Source of the DNA: an uncultured bacterium
GTDB taxonomy: Bacteria; Bacillota; Clostridia; Oscillospirales; Acutalibacteraceae
Length of the DNA stretch: 53,510 bases
Assembly: GCA_905215055.1 (NCBI GenBank)
Contig: CAJMOH010000016.1
Coordinates: 1 to 53,510, forward strand
Reading direction: 5' to 3'
Shown: positions 7,393 through 14,867 of the stretch, piece after piece
Numbering within the stretch: position 1 is the stretch's first letter
How the letters are laid out: every line of letters begins with the position of its first letter
Notes under the pieces: model-generated
Seen by the model: the letters and a program-made list of their open reading frames with translations, nothing else
The model's database searches: none
Told to the model about the DNA's origin: nothing
Translations under genes and position numbers: made by a program

Positions 7393-8208
7393 GTGACTTT
7401 ACAGGCAAAATCATACGCCCTGCGCCTGCGGGTGCTGGACATGGTCTACCGGGCCAAAACGGGACATATCGGCGGGGATTTCAGCGTGTGCGACATCCTG
7501 AACGTGCTGTACAACCGGGTGATGGACGTGACTCCGGAGAACTTCTCCACCGTGGACCGCGACCATTTCATCCTGAGCAAAGGCCATTCGGTGGAGGCGC
7601 TGTACAGTGTCCTCTGCGACAAGGGCTTTTTCCCGGAGAAAGATTTAGAGACGTTTTCCCAGTTTGGCAGCAAGTACATTGGCCACCCCAACAACAAGAT
7701 AGCCGGCATCGAGATGAACTCCGGCTCCCTGGGCCACGGCCTGTCCGTGGGGGTGGGCATGGCCCTGGCAGGGAAGCGCCAGGGGAAGTCCTACCGGGTG
7801 TATGTGGTCATGGGGGACGGCGAGCTGGCGGAGGGCTCCGTGTGGGAAGGGGCCATGGCCGCCGGACACTACCGGCTTGACAATCTCTGCGCCGTGGTGG
7901 ACCGGAACCGGCTGCAAATCTCCGGCGGCACCGAGGAGGTCATGGCCCAGGACAGCCAGGACGACCGGTGGGCCGCCTTTGGCTGGCACACCCTCCACGC
8001 CAAGGGCAACGACGTGGCGGACCTGGAGCGGGCTTTCAGCGAGGCGAAGGCCTTCCAGGGCAAGCCCACGGTCATCATCGCGGACACGGTGAAGGGCTGC
8101 GGGGTGTCCTTTATGGAGAACCAAGCCGGGTGGCACCACAGAGTGCCCACTCAGGAGGAATATGAGGCGGCCCGAAGGGAGCTTTTGGAAAAGGAGGCGG
8201 CGCAATGA
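7393..8208 (+). CDS. transketolase, N-terminal (TPP-binding) subunit
   Basis: 271 residues beginning at GTG 7393 (AAAGGCGG upstream). It carries the pyrophosphate-binding half of transketolase: GHIGGDFSVCDIL, DRDHFILSKGHS, a GSLGHGLSVGVGMA block and the thiamine diphosphate motif GDGELAEGSVWEGAMAAG (from about residue 141) ending in VVDRN. The pyrimidine-binding half is the next gene, overlapping by four bases, so the two form a complex. Split transketolases of this type transfer a two-carbon ketol unit; in apiose catabolism the analogous enzyme converts apulose 4-phosphate plus glyceraldehyde 3-phosphate to dihydroxyacetone phosphate and xylulose 5-phosphate. That assignment is by context only; a pentose-phosphate role remains possible. 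Confidence 0.9.
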   Translation: MTLQAKSYALRLRVLDMVYRAKTGHIGGDFSVCDILNVLYNRVMDVTPENFSTVDRDHFILSKGHSVEALYSVLCDKGFFPEKDLETFSQFGSKYIGHPNNKIAGIEMNSGSLGHGLSVGVGMALAGKRQGKSYRVYVVMGDGELAEGSVWEGAMAAGHYRLDNLCAVVDRNRLQISGGTEEVMAQDSQDDRWAAFGWHTLHAKGNDVADLERAFSEAKAFQGKPTVIIADTVKGCGVSFMENQAGWHHRVPTQEEYEAARRELLEKEAAQ

Positions 8209-9140
8209 GCAACACAATCCCCAACCGGCAGGTGATCTGCCAGGTGCTGCTGGATCGGGCCAAGGAGGACAAGACCATCACCGTGCTGTGCAGCGACTCC
8301 CGGGGCTCCGCGTCCCTGGCGCCCTTTGCCAAGGAGTTTCCAGAGCAGTTTGTGGAGATGGGCATTGCCGAGCAGAGTTTGGTTTCCACGGCGGCGGGCA
8401 TGGCCCGGTGCGGCCTGCGGCCCTTCGCCGCCTCCCCGGCCAGCTTTCTCTCCACCCGGAGCATGGAGCAGGTAAAGGTGGACGTGGCCTACTCCCACAC
8501 CAATGTAAAGCTCATCGGCATCTCCGGGGGCATCAGCTACGGGGCGTTGGGCATGACCCACCACAGCGCCCAGGACATCGCGGCGTTGGCCTCCATTCCC
8601 GGCCTGCGGGTGTACCTGCCCAGCGACCGGTTTCTCACCCAGGCTCTGATGGAAGTCCTGGTGAAAGACGACGACCCGGCCTACATCCGGGTGGGAAGAA
8701 ACGCTGTGGAGGACGTGTACGGGTCCGTGCCGGAAAACTTCCAGATGGACAAGGCCCTCACCGTGCGGGAGGGCAGAGACGTGACCCTCATCGCCTGCGG
8801 GGAGCTGGTGCGCCCCGCTCTGGACGCAGCCCTTCTGCTGGAGGAAAAGGGCATCTCCGCCCGGGTCATCGACATGTACTGCGTCAAGCCCTTGGACAAA
8901 GAGGTGGTGCTCCAGGCCGCCCGGGAGACCAAGGCCATTGTCACCGCCGAGGAGCACAGCCTGTACGGCGGCATGGGCAGCATGGTCAGCCAGGTGGTGG
9001 GGGAGAGCCATCCCATCCCGGTGAAGAACCTGGCTCTGCCGGACGAGCCCGCCATCGCCGGAAAATCGGCGGAGGTGTTCGCCCACTACGGCCTGGACGC
9101 CCAGGGCATCGCCAAGGCCGCGGAGGAGCTGCTTCCATGA
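8205..9140 (+). CDS. transketolase, C-terminal (pyrimidine-binding) subunit
   Basis: 311 residues: transketolase pyrimidine domain followed by the C-terminal transketolase domain. The catalytic glutamate that activates thiamine diphosphate is E56 in EMGIAEQ. Further motifs are GGISYGALGMTHHSAQDIA and, in the C-terminal part, TAEEHSLYGGMGS. It starts by ATGA overlap with the N-terminal subunit and ends by ATGA overlap with the kinase gene, indicating translational coupling of three genes. It acts only together with the preceding subunit. Confidence 0.9.
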   Translation: MSNTIPNRQVICQVLLDRAKEDKTITVLCSDSRGSASLAPFAKEFPEQFVEMGIAEQSLVSTAAGMARCGLRPFAASPASFLSTRSMEQVKVDVAYSHTNVKLIGISGGISYGALGMTHHSAQDIAALASIPGLRVYLPSDRFLTQALMEVLVKDDDPAYIRVGRNAVEDVYGSVPENFQMDKALTVREGRDVTLIACGELVRPALDAALLLEEKGISARVIDMYCVKPLDKEVVLQAARETKAIVTAEEHSLYGGMGSMVSQVVGESHPIPVKNLALPDEPAIAGKSAEVFAHYGLDAQGIAKAAEELLP

Positions 9141-10606
9141 AGACGATTTTAGCCATCGACCAGAGCACCTCCGGCACCAAGGCATTGCTCTTTGACGGGG
9201 AGGGACGGCTCCTGGGCCGCCACGACCTGCCTCACGAGCAGAAGATCAACAGCCAGGGCTGGGTGTCCCACGATCCCATGGAGATCTACCGCAACACCCT
9301 GGAGACCGTCCGCCTGCTGTTGGAGGAGACCGGTATCGACCGGGAGTCCATCGGGGCGGTGGGCATCAGCAACCAGCGGGAGACAGCCCTCCTCTGGGAC
9401 CGGGACACGGGCCTGCCCGTGGCGGACGCGGTGGTGTGGCAGTGCGCCCGGGCCGCGGGTATCTGCCAAAGGCTGGCGGACAAGGCCGAAGCCATCCAAG
9501 AGAGGACAGGCCTGAACCTGTCCCCCTACTTCCCGGCGGCCAAGTGGGCCTGGATTTTGGAAAACACTCCTGGCCTCGCCGGGAAGAACCTGTGCGCCGG
9601 CACCATCGATGCCTGGCTGGTGTACAAGCTCACCGGCGGCAGGGTGTTCGCCACGGATTACTCCAACGCCTCCCGCACCCAGCTGTTCAACCTGCGGACC
9701 CTTTCCTGGGACCCGGAGATCTGCGGCTGGTTCGGCATCGACCCTGATTTTTTGCCGGAGGTGCGCTTCAGCGACAGCCTCTTTGGGGAGACGGATTTTG
9801 AGGGTCTTTTGCCCCATCCCGTGCCCATTCACGGGGTGCTGGGGGACTCCCACGGCGCCCTGTTCGGCCAAGGTTGTCTTTCCCCCGGCATGGTAAAGGC
9901 CACTTACGGTACCGGCTCCAGTGTGATGATGCACATCGGCGAGCGCCCCGTGTTCTCTAAGAAGGGACTGGTCACCTCCCTGGCCTGGGGCATGGAGGGC
10001 AAGGTGGACTATGTGCTGGAGGGCAACATCAACTACACCGGCGCGGTGACCAAGTGGGTGGTGGAGGAGCTGGGGCTGCTTTCCTCCTCCAAGGAGGCAG
10101 GCCCAGTGGCCCAGTCCGCCGACCCCGCCGACACCACCTATCTGGTCCCCGCTTTTACCGGCCTGGGGGCGCCCTACTGGGACAGCGGCGCCAAGGCCAT
10201 GCTTTACGGCATGAGCCGCACCACCGGCCGGGCGGAAATTGTCAAGGCCGCGGAGGAGTGCATCGCCTATCAGATTGCCGACGTGCTGGAGCTGATGGGC
10301 CAGGAGGCCGGCGTGACCATCCAGGAGCTGCGGGTGGACGGCGGCCCCACCAAGGACAAATTCCTGATGCAGTTTCAAAGCGACATTTTAAAGATCCCCG
10401 TAGCGGCCCCAGAGCGGGAGGAGCTTTCCGGCATGGGAGCGGCCTTCTGCGCGGGCATCGCGGCGGGAGTGTACACCAGGGAGATCTTCCAGAGCGTGCG
10501 GCGGAGACGGCTGGCGCCTGAAATGGAGGAGACCCTGCGGAAAACAAAACGGGCGGGCTGGAGGCAGGCTGTGGAAATTCTGCTTACCCGGCCCGGGACA
10601 GAATAA
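9137..10606 (+). CDS. FGGY-family carbohydrate kinase (glycerol-kinase-like)
   Basis: 489 residues. N-terminal ATPase fold starts DQSTSGTKALLFD; then NQRET, the GVLGDSHGALFGQ and YGTGSSVMM nucleotide loops, PAFTGLGAPYWD and DGGPTKDKFLMQFQSDIL, all typical of glycerol kinase and close FGGY relatives. Automatic annotation would probably call it GlpK. However, the gene is translationally coupled to a transketolase and lies in an isomerase/glycosidase operon without glycerol genes (no glpF or glpD), so phosphorylation of the ketose made by the isomerase is more likely. Apulose kinase is the favoured candidate; other ketopentoses are possible. The ATG overlaps the preceding stop. Confidence 0.85.
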   Translation: MKTILAIDQSTSGTKALLFDGEGRLLGRHDLPHEQKINSQGWVSHDPMEIYRNTLETVRLLLEETGIDRESIGAVGISNQRETALLWDRDTGLPVADAVVWQCARAAGICQRLADKAEAIQERTGLNLSPYFPAAKWAWILENTPGLAGKNLCAGTIDAWLVYKLTGGRVFATDYSNASRTQLFNLRTLSWDPEICGWFGIDPDFLPEVRFSDSLFGETDFEGLLPHPVPIHGVLGDSHGALFGQGCLSPGMVKATYGTGSSVMMHIGERPVFSKKGLVTSLAWGMEGKVDYVLEGNINYTGAVTKWVVEELGLLSSSKEAGPVAQSADPADTTYLVPAFTGLGAPYWDSGAKAMLYGMSRTTGRAEIVKAAEECIAYQIADVLELMGQEAGVTIQELRVDGGPTKDKFLMQFQSDILKIPVAAPEREELSGMGAAFCAGIAAGVYTREIFQSVRRRRLAPEMEETLRKTKRAGWRQAVEILLTRPGTE

Positions 10607-10627
10607 ATCAAGCAGGAGGAGTATCCT

Positions 10628-12133
10628 ATGCAAGTGGAACGTTGGGACGTATTGGAAATCACGATAAACGGCCCCGCGAAGGGCAACCCCTTTGTGGAGC
10701 AGAAGCTGGAAGGCACTTTTACCGGCAAGAATGAGACCGTCACCACTGCCGGCTTTTACGACGGCGACGGCGTGTACAAGGTGCGGTTCATGCCCTCCTT
10801 TGAGGGAGAGTACACCTATAAGACCACCGGCTCCTTCCCGGAGGCGGAGACCCAGGGCAGCTTCACCGTCACCCCGGCCACGGGCGGCAACCACGGCCCC
10901 ATGCGGGTGAAAAACAAGTGGCACTTTGCCTATGAGGACGGCACGCCCTATTACTCCGTGGGCACCACCTGCTATGTGTGGCCCCACCAGCCTGACGAAG
11001 TGATTGAGAAAACCCTGAAGGAGCTGGACAAGGGGTATTTTAACAAGATGCGCTTCTGCGTGTTCCCCAAGCACTACATTCACAACCTGAAGGACCCCCA
11101 GACCTTCCCCTACGAGGGAACGCCGGTGGACGCCTCTGGCCTAACCGAAGAGAACTTTTCCTACAATGTGGATTTCTCTGGGAATCACTGGGACTTTACC
11201 CGCTTTAACCCTGAGCACTTCCGCCGCGTGGAGCGGGCCATTTTGGCCCTGCGGGACCGGGGTATCGAGGCGGACCTGATTATGATGCACCCCTACGACC
11301 GCTGGGGCTTCTCCGACATGGGCAAGGAGGCCGACGATTTGTACTGGCGTTACTGCATCGCCCGGTTCTCCGCCTACCGCAACCTGTGGTGGAGCCTGGC
11401 CAACGAGTACGACTTGATGAAGGCCAAGACCCTGGAGGACTGGGAGCACTACGCCGCCCTTCTCTGTGAGCTGGACCCCTACAACCATCTGCGGTCCGTT
11501 CACAACTGCGTGCCTTTCTACGACTATACCCGCCCCTGGGTGACCCACTGCTCCATGCAGCGCCAGGACATTTACCGCCATGTGGAGTATACCGACGAAT
11601 ACCGCATCCACTATGGCAAGCCTGTGGTGTGGGACGAGATCGCCTATGAGGGCAACATCGACATGGGCTGGGGCAACATCTCCGGTCAGGAGCTTGTCCG
11701 CCGGTTCTGGGAGGCCTCCCTGCGGGGCGGCTACGCAGGCCACGGGGAGACCTATGTGGACGAGGAAAACGATATTCTGTGGTGGAGCCACGGAGGAGAG
11801 CTTCACGGGGACAGCCCGGCCCGGATCAAGTTCTTGCACCAGATCCTTTCGGAGACACCGGGAGGCTTTGGCCTGCGCCGCGCCCAGGGCTGGATGGCCT
11901 TTGACGAGGTGGCTGCCGTGCCGGACAACACCACGCCCATCGAGGGGTACGAGCTGCACTACTACGGCTTTGGCCGGCCCAGCTTCCGCAACTTCCGCAA
12001 GGAGGGCGACTGGCGTGTGGAGGTCATTGACACCTGGGAGATGACCATCACCGACCTGGGCGTCTTCTCCGGCAACTTCCGGGTGCCTCTGCCTGGAAAG
12101 GAGTACATGGCCATCCGGCTGACGAAAGTGTAA
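10628..12133 (+). CDS. DUF5060/DUF5605 glycoside hydrolase, GH140-like
   Basis: 501 residues. An N-terminal beta-sandwich (DUF5060, about 1-85) leads into a TIM-barrel related to DUF4038/GH140, and a C-terminal DUF5605 domain (GYELHYYGFGRPSF through EVIDTWEMTI to the end). Clan-A-like carboxylates are visible: E260 in WWSLANEYD (acid/base) and E337 in PVVWDEIAYEG (nucleophile). There is no signal peptide, so it acts on imported glycosides in the cytoplasm. The characterised GH140 enzyme is an apiosidase acting on rhamnogalacturonan II, which agrees with the isomerase-kinase-transketolase set upstream. AGGAGG precedes the ATG. It is the last gene of the operon. Exact substrate is inference. 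Confidence 0.85.
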   Translation: MQVERWDVLEITINGPAKGNPFVEQKLEGTFTGKNETVTTAGFYDGDGVYKVRFMPSFEGEYTYKTTGSFPEAETQGSFTVTPATGGNHGPMRVKNKWHFAYEDGTPYYSVGTTCYVWPHQPDEVIEKTLKELDKGYFNKMRFCVFPKHYIHNLKDPQTFPYEGTPVDASGLTEENFSYNVDFSGNHWDFTRFNPEHFRRVERAILALRDRGIEADLIMMHPYDRWGFSDMGKEADDLYWRYCIARFSAYRNLWWSLANEYDLMKAKTLEDWEHYAALLCELDPYNHLRSVHNCVPFYDYTRPWVTHCSMQRQDIYRHVEYTDEYRIHYGKPVVWDEIAYEGNIDMGWGNISGQELVRRFWEASLRGGYAGHGETYVDEENDILWWSHGGELHGDSPARIKFLHQILSETPGGFGLRRAQGWMAFDEVAAVPDNTTPIEGYELHYYGFGRPSFRNFRKEGDWRVEVIDTWEMTITDLGVFSGNFRVPLPGKEYMAIRLTKV

Positions 12134-12163
12134 AGGCTTATAAACAGGATTTCTCCCAAAGAG

Positions 12164-12199
12164 AGGCCGGGCTTCTGGAAACACCAGACCCGGCCTTTC
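12164..12199 (+). terminator. terminator of the sugar operon
   Basis: Long stem AGGCCGGGCTTCTGG / CCAGACCCGGCCT with a short loop (AAACA) and a weak TTT tail, 30 bp after the stop of the hydrolase gene. Confidence 0.7.
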
Positions 12200-12209
12200 C
12201 CGCGCTGAA

Positions 12210-12264
12210 AAGAGAAAACAGCCCTCAGCGGCGGCCGTCATGGACGGAGCCTGCTGGGGGCTGT
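12210..12264 (-). terminator. terminator of the GH32 gene
   Basis: Arms ACAGCCCTCAGC (12218-12229) and GCTGGGGGCTGT (12253-12264) pair around a smaller inner hairpin. On the minus strand the stem is followed by TTTTCTCTTTT. Confidence 0.75.
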
Positions 12265-12297
12265 GACGTTATGGGGGAAAGGAGCTTATCCTTCCGG

Positions 12298-13389
12298 TCA
12301 AGGCTGAAAATAGAAGGAGAGGGCCTTCTCTCCGCCGTTGAGAAACACCTCGCACACATGGGTGTCGGGGAGGATCTTCACGTCCCACACCTGGCTGGCA
12401 GGACACTCGAAGAGAACCGTATCCCCGTCGGTGACCTTCACCAGCCAGGGGCCCTGCTCCACATGGGGGTCCTCCTGGACCAGATGCTCCTGGGCCTCCT
12501 CCACGGGGAACAGGCAGAGCCGGCCCGCGTCGTTTAGGGAAGGCTCCAGCGGGGCGGACAGGCAGCCGCAGCGGATTTCATCCTCCGCCAAGGGCCGGTC
12601 CCAAGGGGCCATCCAGCCCAGAATAATCCGCCGGCCCCGGCCGTCCACAAAGGACTGGGGCGCGTAGAAGTTGGGGCCGAGCTGGGGCTTTTCCAGGCTT
12701 TCCGCTGTAAAATGCTCCCCGTCAAAGCTGCCTAGCGCATATTGCACTGTCTGCGGCTGGTCCATACGGGAGAAACACAGCACCCATTTATCCTCTAGGG
12801 GGAACAGATCGGGGCATTCCAGCACGGGACCCATCTCCCGGGTCTCGAAAATGGGGCCTACATAGTCCCAGTGGAACAGGTCGCTGGACTTGTACAGGTA
12901 CACGGCGCCGAAGCCGTCCTTGCCGGCGCCCACAACCATGCGGTAGGTGCCGTCCTTCCAGGGGAACACCTTGGGGTCCCGAAAATCCCGGCATGCCGGG
13001 TCCAGGGGGCTTTGGGCAATGATGGGGTTGCCCTCGTACTTGACAAAGTGTTCGCCGTCGTCGGTCCAGGCCAGGCACTGGGTTTGGGCATGATTCTTGT
13101 CCACAGCGGTGTAGAAGATGTACAGCCTGCCGTTCTTTTCCACAGCGGAGCCGGAGAAGCAGCCGAAACCGCTTTCATAGGGCTGGTCCGGGTACAGGGC
13201 GATGGGGCGCTCCTCCCAGTGGAGCAGGTCATCGCTGACGGCGTGACCCCAGTGCATGGTGTCCCACTTGGGGGCATGGGGGTTGTGCTGAAAGAAGGCG
13301 TGGTACTTTCCCTGGAAGAAGCACAGGCCGTTGGGGTCGTTGATCCAGCCCTTGCCGGCTTCCAGGTGCAGGTTCAGTTTGGGCAGCAT
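12298..13389 (-). CDS. glycoside hydrolase family 32 (sucrose-6-phosphate hydrolase/fructosidase type), short form
   Basis: 363 residues, cytoplasmic (no signal peptide). The GH32 catalytic triad is complete: nucleophile D18 in WINDPNG, transition-state stabiliser D138 in FRDPKV and acid/base E191 in ECPDLF. The five-bladed propeller is present, but the usual C-terminal beta-sandwich (family total about 480) is reduced to roughly 60 residues. The substrate could be sucrose, sucrose 6-phosphate or fructo-oligosaccharides. No sucrose PTS or fructokinase is adjacent; only a lone EIIA lies 4 kb away. AAAGGAG precedes the ATG. A promoter in the end of the upstream ATPase gene and a terminator hairpin between that promoter and the ATG suggest attenuation. 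Confidence 0.9.
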   Translation of the reverse strand: MLPKLNLHLEAGKGWINDPNGLCFFQGKYHAFFQHNPHAPKWDTMHWGHAVSDDLLHWEERPIALYPDQPYESGFGCFSGSAVEKNGRLYIFYTAVDKNHAQTQCLAWTDDGEHFVKYEGNPIIAQSPLDPACRDFRDPKVFPWKDGTYRMVVGAGKDGFGAVYLYKSSDLFHWDYVGPIFETREMGPVLECPDLFPLEDKWVLCFSRMDQPQTVQYALGSFDGEHFTAESLEKPQLGPNFYAPQSFVDGRGRRIILGWMAPWDRPLAEDEIRCGCLSAPLEPSLNDAGRLCLFPVEEAQEHLVQEDPHVEQGPWLVKVTDGDTVLFECPASQVWDVKILPDTHVCEVFLNGGEKALSFYFQP

Positions 13390-13401
13390 AGAGAACACTC
13401 C

Positions 13402-13413
13402 TTTTCGCGAAAA
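13402..13413 (-). promoter_or_regulatory. 12-bp perfect palindrome before the GH32 ribosome-binding site
   Basis: TTTTCGCGAAAA, immediately upstream of the AAAGGAG site of the GH32 gene and downstream of the leader terminator. The CG-centred palindrome resembles a LacI-type operator, but no LacI gene is next to it. Confidence 0.35.
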
Positions 13414-13421
13414 ATGGTGAG

Positions 13422-13449
13422 AAAAAACCGGGAGCCAGCCGGCTCCCGG
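13422..13449 (-). terminator. intrinsic terminator between the ABC operon and GH32
   Basis: Nine-bp stem CCGGGAGCC/GGCTCCCGG, four-base loop, TTTTTT on the minus strand. It ends the ABC importer operon. Because the only promoter-like sequence for GH32 lies upstream of it, it may also be a leader attenuator. Confidence 0.85.
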
Positions 13450-13471
13450 AAAGGGTCCCGCACTCATCTCT

Positions 13472-13500
13472 ATGATACAGCAGAACCGGGATTTTTACAA
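13472..13500 (-). promoter_or_regulatory. candidate promoter for GH32
   Basis: Minus strand -35 TTGTAA (overlapping the stop codon of the ABC ATPase gene), 17 bp, -10 TATCAT. The start would be near 13465, about 15 bases before the terminator stem. Confidence 0.45.
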
Positions 13501-14064
13501 GAGGAGAAGCTCTCCGCCCAAAAATTTTGCCTCTCCAGGGTCGTGGGTGACCAAGATAACGGTTTTTCCCTGGGTTTTTCCCAGGAAATAGTCCATCACC
13601 TGGGCCTTGGTGGCTTCGTCCAGGCCCTTAAACGGCTCGTCGCACAAAAGGACGTCGTACTCCGCCGCCAGCGCCCGCAGAATGGCCACCCGCCGCTTCA
13701 TTCCCCCGGAGAGGGTGCGCACCGGCTGGCGCAGGCTGTCCCCCAGGCCCAGCTCTTCCAGCATGTCCTCCGCCGCTGCCTTGGAGAGAGCCGGGTTTAC
13801 CAGCCGGATGTTGGACACAGCCCCGGCGTTTTCACACAGCCGGTCCTCCTGAAACACGGCGGACAGCCTCTGCCCTTCCATGCCCCGAATTTCCCCGGAG
13901 TCCGGCCGCTCCAGCCCCAGAAGCAGGGAGAGCAGGGTGGTTTTCCCGCAGCCGGAAGGTCCCATAACACAGGTCAGCTTCCCCTGGGGAAAGGTGTGGG
14001 AGAAGCCTTGGAGCACCTGCTTGTCCCCAAAGGCCTTGCTCACCTCTCGCAGCTCGATCGCCAT
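13495..14064 (-). CDS. ABC transporter ATP-binding protein (NitT/TauT-like)
   Basis: 189 residues, a compact nucleotide-binding subunit. Walker A GPSGCGKTT near residue 35, a Q-loop (VFQED), signature LSGGMKRRVAILRALA, Walker B LLCDEPFKGLD and the switch histidine in LVTHD are all present, so it should hydrolyse ATP. It is the third gene of a binding protein-permease-ATPase operon, 14 bp after the permease. At under 190 residues it is shorter than the usual 240-260, lacking most of the C-terminal extension. Substrate follows from the binding protein and is not known. Confidence 0.9.
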   Translation of the reverse strand: MAIELREVSKAFGDKQVLQGFSHTFPQGKLTCVMGPSGCGKTTLLSLLLGLERPDSGEIRGMEGQRLSAVFQEDRLCENAGAVSNIRLVNPALSKAAAEDMLEELGLGDSLRQPVRTLSGGMKRRVAILRALAAEYDVLLCDEPFKGLDEATKAQVMDYFLGKTQGKTVILVTHDPGEAKFLGGELLLL

Positions 14065-14078
14065 AAAAACGCCTCCCC

Positions 14079-14867
14079 TCAGCCTTGCTCCAGCCGGGCC
14101 GTCAAGCGGTCCAGCAGGAAGAGAAACACCCTTTCAAACACCAGGCTCACCAGCACGATCACCAGGGTCCAGGCAAACAGGTCCGGGGTGTTGAGATAGA
14201 CCTTGGCCTGGTACAGCTGCTCCCCAATGGAGCCGTCGGGCAGGCCGATGACCTCGGCGGCCACCCCCGCCTTCCAGCACAGGCCCAGTCCCACGGCGCA
14301 GGCGGACCGGAAAAAGGGGGCCACCTGGGGCAGATAGAGATACCGCAGCCGCCGGGGGAACGGCACCCGAAACACGTCCGCCATTTCGGTGAGCTTTTTG
14401 TCCATGCTGGAAACGCCCCCCAGCACGTTGGAATACACAATGGGCGTGACCATTAAAAAGGAGATCACCACCGATAGGTTCCGGGAGGGAACCCAAATCA
14501 GCACCAGAATGATAAAGGAGGCCACGGGGATGGACTTGATAACGCTCATCAGGGGAGCGGTCAGGTCCCGCACCGGCCCAAACCGGGAGGACAGCACCGC
14601 CAGGACCGTCCCCGCCAGGCAGGCCAGAAGAAATCCCAGGGTGATCCGCCAGAAGGAGAACAGGATGGCGCTCCAAAAATCCCAGCGGGGAACCAGCTCT
14701 GCCAGACGGAGCATAACAGAAACAGGAGATACCAAAAGGATCTCCTGTCCCAGAGCCATGGCGCCCGCCTGCCAGACGATCAGCCACACGGCCGCCGCCC
14801 ACAGCCGGACACCCCGGCGCTTGTTTTGTTTTGCTCCCTTCTCAGCCGGCGTAGTAGAAGTCGTCAC
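14079..14867 (-). CDS. ABC transporter permease (NitT/TauT-like)
   Basis: 262 residues with about six membrane segments and the BPD_transp_1 coupling region (EVIGLPDGSIGEQLY, corresponding to the EAA loop). The GTG at 14867 was chosen: GGAGG lies 11 bases upstream, and the start overlaps the 3' end of the binding-protein gene, which favours coupled translation. A TTG at 14885 is an alternative. Substrate unknown. Confidence 0.88.
   Translation of the reverse strand: MTTSTTPAEKGAKQNKRRGVRLWAAAVWLIVWQAGAMALGQEILLVSPVSVMLRLAELVPRWDFWSAILFSFWRITLGFLLACLAGTVLAVLSSRFGPVRDLTAPLMSVIKSIPVASFIILVLIWVPSRNLSVVISFLMVTPIVYSNVLGGVSSMDKKLTEMADVFRVPFPRRLRYLYLPQVAPFFRSACAVGLGLCWKAGVAAEVIGLPDGSIGEQLYQAKVYLNTPDLFAWTLVIVLVSLVFERVFLFLLDRLTARLEQG

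Noticed and set aside
5970..10606. Sulfoquinovose transketolase pathway as explanation of the operon
   Set aside because: The fucose-isomerase-family enzyme and split transketolase would fit, but the sulfolactaldehyde reductase, sulfoerythrose isomerase, exporter and GH31 sulfoquinovosidase are missing, and an FGGY kinase is not needed there.
9137..10606. Glycerol kinase proper
   Set aside because: The motifs are glycerol-kinase-like, but there is no glycerol gene nearby and the gene is translationally coupled to transketolase; kept as an FGGY kinase.
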